Part shown: positions 57,212 to 64,000 of the stretch, piece by piece
Layout: the number at the start of each line of letters is the position of its first letter
Numbering within the stretch: the stretch's first letter is position 1
Assembly (NCBI RefSeq): GCF_000422645.1
Contig: NZ_AUGL01000010.1
Span: forward strand, 62,001 to 126,000
Length of the DNA stretch: 64,000 nucleotides
From: Ferrimonas futtsuensis DSM 18154
GTDB taxonomy: Bacteria > Pseudomonadota > Gammaproteobacteria > Enterobacterales > Shewanellaceae
Reading direction: 5' to 3'
Program-made: the position numbers and the translations under genes
Notes under the pieces: model-generated
Told to the model about the DNA's origin: nothing
Databases searched by the model: none
What the model saw: the letters and a program-made list of their open reading frames with translations, nothing else

Positions 57212-57238
57212 AAAAAACGCCCGCAAATGCGGGCGTTT
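57212..57238 (-). terminator. Rho-independent terminator after fba
   Basis: Stem AAACGCCCGC/GCGGGCGTTT (57215-57224 with 57228-57237, roughly), short A-rich loop, T run on the minus strand. Ends the epd-pgk-fba operon. Confidence 0.88.
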
Positions 57239-57261
57239 CGGCAGTTTGGAGTGAATTCGCC

Positions 57262-58329
57262 TTAGATGTGGACCTTGGGATCCAGCTCACCAGTCTGGTA
57301 GCGCTTATACATCGCCTGCAGAGACAGAGGCTTCATCTTGGACCCCATGCCAGCACAGCCGAAGGCTTCGTAGCGATCGGTACAGATCTGAGCCATGGCG
57401 TCCATGGAGGCTTTCAGGAACTTACGCGGGTCAAACTCGGACGGGTTCTCCGCCAGGAAGCGACGAACCGCACCGGTAGAGGCCAGACGCAGGTCGGTGT
57501 CGATGTTCACCTTGCGAACACCGTGCTTGATCCCCTCTACGATCTCCTCAACAGGCACACCATAGGTTTCAGGGATGTTGCCACCGAACTCGTTGATCAC
57601 CGCCAGCCACTCCTGAGGTACGGAGGAGGAGCCGTGCATCACCAGGTGGGTATCAGGGATACGGGCGTGAATCTCCTTGATGCGGTCGATGCGCAGCACG
57701 TCACCGGTCGGCTTCTTGGAGAACTTGTAGGCACCGTGGCTGGTACCGATGGCGATGGCCAGGGCATCCACCTTGGTGGCGGCAACAAAGCGGGCCGCCT
57801 CTTCAGGGTCGGTCAGCAGTTGGTCATGGCTCAGAACGCCTTCGGCGCCCACACCATCCTCTTCACCGGCCATGCCGGTCTCCAGGCTGCCCAGGCAACC
57901 GATCTCACCCTCGACAGACACACCACAAGCGTGGGCGAAGGCAACGGTACGCTGAGTCACCTGAACGTTGTACCCGTAATCCGCAGGGGTCTTACCGTCC
58001 TCGCGCAGGGAGCCGTCCATCATCACCGAGCTGAAGCCCATCTGGATGGAACGCTGACAGACGTCGGGAGAGGTACCGTGGTCCTGGTGAATACACACAG
58101 GCACATCCGGGTACTGCTCCAGGGCGGCGTTCATCAGGTAGCGCAGGAACTGGGGACGGGCGTACTTACGGGCACCGGCGGAGGCCTGCACGATCACCGG
58201 GGAATCGGTGGCTTCGGCGGCCTGCATGATGGCACGCATCTGCTCCAGGTTGTTAACGTTGAAGGCGGGCACACCATAATTGTGCTCCGCGGCGTGGTCC
58301 AGCATTTGGCGCAAAGAGATCAGTGCCAT
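57262..58329 (-). CDS. fba: Fructose-bisphosphate aldolase class II (Calvin-cycle/class IIB subtype)
   Basis: A 355-residue Zn aldolase splitting fructose-1,6-bisphosphate to DHAP and glyceraldehyde-3-P. Zn and substrate residues lie in '[13 protein letters not shown]', '[14 protein letters not shown]', '[11 protein letters not shown]' and '[11 protein letters not shown]', with '[12 protein letters not shown]' for the phosphate. The opening '[30 protein letters not shown]' is of the CbbA/class IIB type, not the class IIA type of E. coli FbaA. Last in epd-pgk-fba. Confidence 0.95.
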   Translation of the reverse strand: MALISLRQMLDHAAEHNYGVPAFNVNNLEQMRAIMQAAEATDSPVIVQASAGARKYARPQFLRYLMNAALEQYPDVPVCIHQDHGTSPDVCQRSIQMGFSSVMMDGSLREDGKTPADYGYNVQVTQRTVAFAHACGVSVEGEIGCLGSLETGMAGEEDGVGAEGVLSHDQLLTDPEEAARFVAATKVDALAIAIGTSHGAYKFSKKPTGDVLRIDRIKEIHARIPDTHLVMHGSSSVPQEWLAVINEFGGNIPETYGVPVEEIVEGIKHGVRKVNIDTDLRLASTGAVRRFLAENPSEFDPRKFLKASMDAMAQICTDRYEAFGCAGMGSKMKPLSLQAMYKRYQTGELDPKVHI

Positions 58330-58363
58330 GGGAAAAGCTCCTGTTGTAGATGTAAGGCTTATT

Positions 58364-58385
58364 AGGCGCGCTTTCCCGCGCGCCT
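58364..58385 (-). other. Intercistronic hairpin between pgk and fba
   Basis: Perfect 8-base stem AGGCGCGC/GCGCGCCT (58364-58371 with 58378-58385) with a 6-base loop and no T tract. It may be a processing or stability element that sets fba apart from pgk on a shared transcript. Confidence 0.5.
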
Positions 58386-58414
58386 GAATTCATTGTTATT
58401 GAGGTCTGGGCCTG

Positions 58415-59593
58415 TTAACCCTGGGCGCGCTGCTCCAGCATGGCCACCGCGGGCAGCTTCTTACCTTCCAGGAACTCCAGGAAGGCGCCGCCACCGGTGG
58501 AGATGTAGGAGACCTTATCGGCGATCTCATACTTGTCCACCGCCGCCAGGGTGTCACCGCCACCGGCGATGGAGAAGGCGTCGGACTCGGCGATGGCACG
58601 GGCAATGGTCTCGGTACCCTTGCCGAACTGGTCAAACTCAAACACGCCCACTGGGCCGTTCCAGACGATGGTGCCGGCAGACTTGAGGACCTCGGCCAGG
58701 GCCGCAGCGCTGTCGGGGCCGATGTCGAAGATCATGTCGTCGTCGGCCACCTCGGCCACAGGCTTGAGGGTGGCTTCGGCGCTCTCGGAAAACTCCTTGC
58801 CCACCACGACGTCGGTCGGCACAGGGATGTCACCACCGCGGCCCTGGGCCTGAGCGGTCAGGGTGTTGGCCTGATCGATGAGGTCGGCTTCAAACAGGGA
58901 CTTGCCCACCTTGTGGCCAGCCGCCGCGATGAAGGTGTTGGCGATGCCGCCACCCACAACCAGCTGATCCACCACCTGAGACAGTGACTCCAGTACGGTC
59001 AGCTTGGTGGACACCTTGGAGCCACCGACGATGGCCACCAGAGGGCGGGCCGGGTTGTCCAGGGCCTTGCCCAGGGCGTCCAGCTCACCGGCCAGCAGAG
59101 GGCCTGCACAGGCCACAGGGGCAAACTTGGCCACACCATGGGTGGAGGCCTGGGCGCGGTGGGCGGTACCGAAGGCATCCATCACGAACACGTCGCACAG
59201 GGCGGCGTAGGCCTTGGACAGAGTCTCGTCATCCTTCTTTTCGCCCTTGTTGAAGCGAACGTTCTCCAGGATCACCAGCTCACCCTCGGCAACCTCGACA
59301 CCGTCCAGGTAGTCGGTGGCCAGACGCACGGGGCACGCCAGCTCATTGGCCAGGTGGTCCACCACAGGCTGCAGAGAAAACTCGGCAGCAGGCTCACCCT
59401 CGGTGGGGCGGCCCAGGTGGGACATCACCATCACCTTGGCGCCCTGCTCCAGGGCCAGCTTGATGGTGGGAAGAGACGCGCGGATACGGGCATCGGAGGT
59501 GACCTTACCCTCTTTGACCGGCACGTTCAGGTCCTGGCGAATCAGCACTCGCTTACCGGCCAGAGCCAGATCCTTCATCTTGATAACGCTCAT
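58415..59593 (-). CDS. pgk: Phosphoglycerate kinase
   Basis: A 392-residue glycolytic kinase (1,3-bisphosphoglycerate + ADP to 3-phosphoglycerate + ATP). Motifs: '[17 protein letters not shown]' (3-PG site), '[13 protein letters not shown]', '[13 protein letters not shown]' (nucleotide loop), '[10 protein letters not shown]', and '[18 protein letters not shown]' at the C terminus. ATG at 59593 chosen by homology; the upstream part of the frame overlaps epd. Middle gene of epd-pgk-fba. Confidence 0.97.
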   Translation of the reverse strand: MSVIKMKDLALAGKRVLIRQDLNVPVKEGKVTSDARIRASLPTIKLALEQGAKVMVMSHLGRPTEGEPAAEFSLQPVVDHLANELACPVRLATDYLDGVEVAEGELVILENVRFNKGEKKDDETLSKAYAALCDVFVMDAFGTAHRAQASTHGVAKFAPVACAGPLLAGELDALGKALDNPARPLVAIVGGSKVSTKLTVLESLSQVVDQLVVGGGIANTFIAAAGHKVGKSLFEADLIDQANTLTAQAQGRGGDIPVPTDVVVGKEFSESAEATLKPVAEVADDDMIFDIGPDSAAALAEVLKSAGTIVWNGPVGVFEFDQFGKGTETIARAIAESDAFSIAGGGDTLAAVDKYEIADKVSYISTGGGAFLEFLEGKKLPAVAMLEQRAQG

Positions 59594-59618
59594 GGTTATT
59601 CCTCTTAAAGTGATTAAA

Positions 59619-60638
59619 TCAAATCTGTTCTTGTGCCGACATTGCCAGGCAGGTATCCAGCATCCGGTTGGCGAAGCCCCACTCGTTATCACACCAGATC
59701 AGCAACTTCACCAGGTGGCCGTCCGCCACCCGTGTCTGGGTTCCGTCCACGATGCAGGAGTGGGGATCGTGGTTGAAATCACTGGAGACCAGTGGCGCTT
59801 CAGTATAGTCCAGGATGCCGCGCAGCCTGCCCTGAGCCGCCTTGGCCAGGGTCTGGTTTACGCTGTCAATGTCGACTCGCTGCCTCAGGGTCAGCGACAG
59901 GTCCATGGCGGTGACGTTGATGGTCGGCACCCGCACCGCAATGGCCTCAAATTTGTCTGCCAGATGGGGCAGTATTCTCTCAATTCCCCGGGCCAGTCTG
60001 GTGTCCACCGGAATGATGGACTGGCTGGCGGCCCGGGTGCGACGCAGATCGTCGTGATAGGCGTCGATCACCTGCTGGTCATGCATGGCGGAGTGGATGG
60101 TGGTCAGGGCTCCGCGCTCTATGCCAAAGGCTTCATCCAGTAGGGTAATCACCGGCACCGAACAGTTGGTGGTGCAGGAGGCGTTGGACACTATGCGGTG
60201 TTCCGGCTTCAGTTGCGCCTCATTGATACCAAACACCACGGTGGCGTCCACATCCGGGGCCGCCGGGTGGGAAAACAGCACCTTGGCCGCCCCCGCCTGC
60301 AGATGCAGGCCGGCGTCGTCGCGGCTGCTCAGCTTGCCGGTACACTCCAGCACGATGTCCACCCCCAGCCGCTTCCAGGGCAGTTGGGCCGGATCGGCGC
60401 AGTGGAGCAGTTCAATGCTGTCTGTCCCCACTTTCAATGCCCCCTGCTCCAGGCTGACGCACTGGGCAAAGCGGCCGTGGGTGGTATCGAACTGGGTCAG
60501 GTGGGCGATCGCCTCCGGTGAGGCCAGCTCATTGATGGCCACGACCTGTATCTGTTCCCGCAATCCGCTCTCATAGAGCGCTCGCAGAGTAGAACGGCCG
60601 ATGCGGCCAAATCCATTGATGGCGACCCGTATTGTCAT
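59619..60638 (-). CDS. epd: Erythrose-4-phosphate dehydrogenase
   Basis: A 339-residue GAPDH homologue. NAD motif '[17 protein letters not shown]', catalytic Cys in '[14 protein letters not shown]', with '[23 protein letters not shown]' typical of E4P dehydrogenase and '[12 protein letters not shown]' near the end. It oxidises erythrose-4-P to 4-phosphoerythronate for pyridoxal phosphate synthesis. In the E. coli order epd-pgk-fba; this context supports Epd over GapA. Confidence 0.94.
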   Translation of the reverse strand: MTIRVAINGFGRIGRSTLRALYESGLREQIQVVAINELASPEAIAHLTQFDTTHGRFAQCVSLEQGALKVGTDSIELLHCADPAQLPWKRLGVDIVLECTGKLSSRDDAGLHLQAGAAKVLFSHPAAPDVDATVVFGINEAQLKPEHRIVSNASCTTNCSVPVITLLDEAFGIERGALTTIHSAMHDQQVIDAYHDDLRRTRAASQSIIPVDTRLARGIERILPHLADKFEAIAVRVPTINVTAMDLSLTLRQRVDIDSVNQTLAKAAQGRLRGILDYTEAPLVSSDFNHDPHSCIVDGTQTRVADGHLVKLLIWCDNEWGFANRMLDTCLAMSAQEQI

Positions 60639-60670
60639 CTATTCACTTCATCGGTTTTACAGCGGCGGCC

Positions 60671-60699
60671 ATTTTATCCCAGAACAGGCCACGTCCCAA
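60671..60699 (-). promoter_or_regulatory. Predicted promoter of epd-pgk-fba
   Basis: Minus strand TTGGGA (60694-60699), 17-base spacer, TAAAAT (60671-60676). Leader about 30 bases to the epd ATG. Moderate match to sigma-70. The rest of the 287-base gap shows no gene. Confidence 0.5.
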
Positions 60700-60880
60700 A
60701 GGCTTATCCCCATGGTCGGCGGAGCCGGCGGGTGGCTTTGCTCCCAAATCAGTAAATAAAAGACAGCCTAAAGCCATCAAATGAAAGCCAGCTACATCAG
60801 CCCGGCGCAGATTCGGACAATTCTCAGGCGAAATCCCCACGTTCAGTAATTCGGCACCGAATTTGAGACAAAGTCACCTG

Positions 60881-60908
60881 AAAAAAAGAGGGCCATCAGG
60901 CCCTCTTA
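60881..60908 (-). terminator. Rho-independent terminator after phosphoketolase gene
   Basis: Stem AAGAGGGCC/GGCCCTCTT with a 4-base loop, T run on the minus strand, starting 17 bases past the stop. Confidence 0.88.
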
Positions 60909-60925
60909 TTGTCAGTCACTGCGTC

Positions 60926-63292
60926 TTAGCGAGACCAAACCCAATCGGTGATCTCCTTGGGATCCACACCGAACTCTTTGATGTAGTTCCTGTGGTCTAC
61001 CAGGCGCTGCAGCATGTCGGTGGTGATCTCAACGTGCTGAGCATCGGTGATCACGCCCTGCTGGAAGGCCTTGTACGCCATGTCGATAACCAGGTGGTAA
61101 CGGGAGGTACCGTTACGTACACCCATGTCGAATGGGGTAGTGGTGGAACCCTCTTCAACGTAACCCTTCACGCGGCAACGCTTGATGCCAGGATAGTTGA
61201 ACAGCAGCTTGTGGATGGTGTTGGGGTAGCCGTGGTAGTTGATCACCACGCCCTTGTCCTTGGTCAGGAACTCATCCAGCAGAGTGGGGTTCTGGCCGTA
61301 CTTCAGGCTGCCGATGCCGTCGGAGGTCAGCTCGGAGATGTTCACGAAGCGGATCTTCAGGGTAGGCAGCAGCTCACGGATCAGCACCAGGGCAGCCATA
61401 CACTCCTGGGTCACGTAGTCACCACAGGAAGCCAGTACCACGTCTGGGTTCTCGTCGGAGGCGAAGTCCCAGGTCATGATGCCTTCAGCACACTGCTTCT
61501 TGGCCTCTTCCAGGGTCAGCCACTGAGGCAGCTCCTTCTTACCGGCCACGATGACGTTCAGCTTATCGCGGTCGTCAAACGCCTTCTCGGTGTAGCACAG
61601 GGTGCTGTTGCCGTCGGCGGGCAGGTAGGCAGAGATGATGGTGGGGTGCTTCTCCAGCATGGCGCCCAGCAGAGACGGGTTCTGGTGGGAGTAGCCGTTG
61701 TGGTCCTGGCGCTCCAGCAGGGAGGACAGCACGACGTTGCAGGAAGGCACAGGCTTACGGAAAGGCACACCCTGAGACGCGTAAACGTACTTACAGTACT
61801 GGTCGCACATGGAGGAAACCACCTGGGCGAACGCTTCGTAGGTTGGGAACATGCCGTGACGGCCGGTCACGGTGTAACCGTGCAGCATACCGAACAGCAG
61901 GTTCTCAGACAGCAGTTCCATTACGCGGCCGTCGCGGGACATGTCGTTGTCCCACTCTTTGATGGGCCACTGCCAGGCACGGCTGGTCTCTTCGAATACC
62001 GCCTGCAGCTGGTTGGAATAGGTCTCATCAGGAGAGAAGATACGCAGGTTCTTCTGCTCGGCGTTGAGGCGGAATGCGTCACGCATCCACTCACCCATCT
62101 TGTTCATGGACACGCCACGCTGACCGCGAGGGGTCTCGGAACCGTAGGACAGGCCCTTCAGGTCAGGCTTGTTCAGCGGACGAACCACCTCACCGCCGTA
62201 GGACAGGATCTGACGACCGATGCGCAGATCTTCACGGGGGATCAGCGACTCGATGTCGGCATCGAACTTGATGGAACCGTCATCTCCGATCTTGTACAGC
62301 TCATCGAAGCCGTAGCTGGCCATCCACTCGTTCAACATGCGCAGGTGCTCAGGGTCCTTGGCGCAGTTGTTGATGATAACCTGGTGGGAATCGCAGTTGC
62401 CTTCCAGCTTCTTACCATCGGCTTCTTTGGTGCCGGTCCAGCCCTTGGCGGTGCGCATGGCGATGACAGGCCACTTGGGCTTGCACACATCTTCGCCGTT
62501 GCGAGCGCGGGTCTGAATGTCGTTGATGATCTCGTAGGCGCGGTCCATGGCATCAGCCATCTGAACGTACACGTCCTCCTCTTTCTCATCGTCAACGAAC
62601 AGCACTTCGTAGCCCAGACCGGTGAACTCCATGCGAATCTCTTCGTCGTCCATACGACCCAGACGGGTAGGACCGGAGATCTTGTAGCCGTTGATGTGCA
62701 GAATCGGCAGTACCGCGCCGGAGTTCTTGGGATCCAGCAGGCGGTTGGCGTACCAGGAGGCGGCCAGAGGACCGGTTTCGGACTCACCGTCACCCACCAG
62801 AACCACGTTGATCAGGTCGGGGTTATCCAGGGCAGCGCCGTAGCCTACCGCCAGAGAGTAACCCAGTTCGCCGCCTTCCAGGATCTGGCCGGGGGCTTCA
62901 GGGTTGGCGTGAGAGGGGTAACCGTAGGCTGCGGAGAACTTCTCGCAGATCTGCTTCATGCCCGCTTCTTTGTACGGGATGGTCTCAGGGTAGAAGTGAG
63001 ACAGCGAACCTTCGATAAACAGGTTGGCCTGTACCGCGGGGAAGCCGTGGCCTGGACCTACCAGGTAGAGGAAGGGACGGTTGTGCTTGCAGATAAGACG
63101 GTTGATGTGGGCATAAACGAACGCGATGCCGGGGCAGGTACCCCAGTGGCCCAACAGGCGGGGCTTGATGTCATCGTGCTGCAGGTCACGCTGCAGCAGT
63201 ACGTTTTGCTTGAGGTAAATTTGAGCTACAGAGAGAAAATTGCTTGCGCGAACCAGTTTTTTCAGCGCACCAATTTCTTTGCTAGTTGCCAT
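60926..63292 (-). CDS. Phosphoketolase (Xfp family)
   Basis: A 788-residue ThDP enzyme splitting xylulose-5-P (and/or fructose-6-P) with phosphate to acetyl-P and a triose or tetrose phosphate. Visible: 'LLGHWGTCPGIAFVYAHINRL', the ThDP motif 'VVLVGDGESETGPLAASWYANRLLDPKNSGAVLPILHINGYKI' (GDG...NN-like), and 'CSS/HNGYSHQNPSLL' type active-site region. Length is standard. ATG has AGGGAG upstream. Monocistronic; a HexR-like operator lies before it. Beside epd-pgk-fba, it links the pentose and glycolytic pools with acetate. Confidence 0.94.
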   Translation of the reverse strand: MATSKEIGALKKLVRASNFLSVAQIYLKQNVLLQRDLQHDDIKPRLLGHWGTCPGIAFVYAHINRLICKHNRPFLYLVGPGHGFPAVQANLFIEGSLSHFYPETIPYKEAGMKQICEKFSAAYGYPSHANPEAPGQILEGGELGYSLAVGYGAALDNPDLINVVLVGDGESETGPLAASWYANRLLDPKNSGAVLPILHINGYKISGPTRLGRMDDEEIRMEFTGLGYEVLFVDDEKEEDVYVQMADAMDRAYEIINDIQTRARNGEDVCKPKWPVIAMRTAKGWTGTKEADGKKLEGNCDSHQVIINNCAKDPEHLRMLNEWMASYGFDELYKIGDDGSIKFDADIESLIPREDLRIGRQILSYGGEVVRPLNKPDLKGLSYGSETPRGQRGVSMNKMGEWMRDAFRLNAEQKNLRIFSPDETYSNQLQAVFEETSRAWQWPIKEWDNDMSRDGRVMELLSENLLFGMLHGYTVTGRHGMFPTYEAFAQVVSSMCDQYCKYVYASQGVPFRKPVPSCNVVLSSLLERQDHNGYSHQNPSLLGAMLEKHPTIISAYLPADGNSTLCYTEKAFDDRDKLNVIVAGKKELPQWLTLEEAKKQCAEGIMTWDFASDENPDVVLASCGDYVTQECMAALVLIRELLPTLKIRFVNISELTSDGIGSLKYGQNPTLLDEFLTKDKGVVINYHGYPNTIHKLLFNYPGIKRCRVKGYVEEGSTTTPFDMGVRNGTSRYHLVIDMAYKAFQQGVITDAQHVEITTDMLQRLVDHRNYIKEFGVDPKEITDWVWSR

Positions 63293-63371
63293 GATTACGT
63301 TGCTCCCTTACAAGTGATGCCTAAAGTTACATCGATAACCGAACGGGTTTTGTGACACGGGCCCAACTTTT

Positions 63372-63388
63372 ATGAAATTAAATTACAA
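63372..63388 (-). promoter_or_regulatory. HexR-like operator upstream of phosphoketolase gene
   Basis: ATGAAATTAAATTACAA matches the gammaproteobacterial HexR consensus TTGTAATTAAATTACAA at 15 of 17 positions (consensus recalled, not searched). It lies about 80 bases before the phosphoketolase start in an AT-rich stretch. HexR (RpiR family) responds to KDPG and controls central carbon genes in Shewanella-like bacteria. Confidence 0.5.
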
Positions 63389-63485
63389 AAAAGCAGAATT
63401 TAAAGATTCATCTACATTTCGGGGCGGCTGAATAAGGGTAGACCATCTGGTAGAGTGTGCGGACCTAAGGCACCGGACCCTTTCA

Positions 63486-63962
63486 ATGAAGTACAGCGAC
63501 TTTGAACATTACCCCTACCTCTGGGTGTTTAAACGACAGGATATGGACGTGAGCGAAAAGGACCTGTCCCATATCCGCCCCCTGACCCCCAGGGCCTCCG
63601 ATGAACTGTGGCAGGCGCAAATCAGCAAGAACGCCAACCACTGCACCGACCTGAGAAAGGGGGACTGGGCCCGCAACCAGCAAACCTGGCAGGAAACTCT
63701 GGCCTGGGAAGCCGCCTTCGACAGCGACGACCCCTCTCTGCCCGACGAGGTGGAGCCCTTCCTGGCCTGGGACGACAACACCATCGTCTGGGTCTGCTAC
63801 GGCAGCGACCACGTGGTCGAAACCCACTGGGCGGTGTTCCGCCGCAACTGGAAGTGCTTCATGTTTGCCGACGAAGCCGCCCTGGTGATCGGCAAACGCC
63901 GCCGCCAGGCGCTGTTTTTTGCCGACGAACACAACCTGAAGCTGGGCACCCGACCTCAGTAA
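63486..63962 (+). CDS. DUF2947 family protein
   Basis: A 158-residue soluble protein rich in Trp and acidic residues. I match it to DUF2947 by the opening 'YLWVFKRQDMDVSEKDLSHIRPLTPRASDELW', the 'LRKGDWARNQQTW' segment and the 'WAVFRRNWKCFMF' block. No catalytic motif is recognised and the function is unknown. It is divergent from the phosphoketolase gene across about 190 bases; the window ends 38 bases after its stop. Confidence 0.75.
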   Translation: MKYSDFEHYPYLWVFKRQDMDVSEKDLSHIRPLTPRASDELWQAQISKNANHCTDLRKGDWARNQQTWQETLAWEAAFDSDDPSLPDEVEPFLAWDDNTIVWVCYGSDHVVETHWAVFRRNWKCFMFADEAALVIGKRRRQALFFADEHNLKLGTRPQ

Positions 63963-64000
63963 CCTGGGGGCTGTTGACCCTAGGCGGTCATGCTTTGGCG

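Overview
The window comes from a GC-rich gammaproteobacterium. Gene content and order point to the Alteromonadales (Shewanella/Ferrimonas type), and Ferrimonas is my best guess. That assignment rests on recalled protein families and synteny, not on a search. Most of the window is the conserved chromosomal neighbourhood that surrounds minutes 62-66 in E. coli: ygfB-pepP-ubiH-ubiI-gcvTHP, zapA-ssrS-ygfA, rpiA/serA, ygfZ, xerD-dsbC-recJ, prfB-lysS and epd-pgk-fba. No prophage, insertion sequence, CRISPR array, tRNA or rRNA was seen.

Layout. 1-4.3 kb holds the tail of a glutathionyl-hydroquinone reductase, a small membrane protein, uridine phosphorylase, a LysR regulator and a Na/Pi cotransporter. 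4.5-13.4 kb (minus strand) is the glycine cleavage system (gcvT, gcvH, gcvP) preceded by ubiI, ubiH, pepP and ygfB. 13.5-15.1 kb (plus) is zapA, two tandem 6S RNA genes and 5-formyl-THF cyclo-ligase. 15.1-19.5 kb is a sensory locus: outer-membrane porin-like protein, half-size PstS-like protein and a divergent hybrid sensor kinase. 19.6-25.7 kb carries an ibpA heat-shock gene behind a sigma-32 promoter and a predicted RNA thermometer, then rpiA, a periplasmic peroxidase, an aldehyde dehydrogenase/TetR pair, a DUF2238 membrane protein and serA. 25.8-43 kb holds ygfZ, DUF3187 and DUF4250 proteins, fpr, a dicarboxylate/amino-acid symporter, lysS, prfB (with the programmed +1 frameshift), nhaC, recJ, dsbC, xerD and an RND efflux pair.

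43.4-50 kb is the most accessory-looking part. It has a GH9 glycoside hydrolase, a complete partner-switching set (receiver-PP2C phosphatase, STAS antagonist, RsbW-like kinase) with a sugar nucleotidyltransferase inside the same operon, and a divergent GT2 glycosyltransferase. I infer a signalling module dedicated to, or coupled with, synthesis of a glycan or glycosylated compound. 50-57 kb holds brnQ, trmN6-srmB-radical SAM, a PAS protein with a degenerate GGDEF domain and a DUF481 outer-membrane protein. 57-64 kb is central carbon metabolism: epd-pgk-fba and a phosphoketolase with a HexR-like operator, then a DUF2947 protein.

The items I would look at first are the tandem 6S RNA pair, the partner-switching/glycosylation cluster, the PstS-like/porin/hybrid-kinase locus, the ibpA thermometer and several operator-like palindromes. 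Domain and family calls are by eye; regulator assignments to palindromes are inference.
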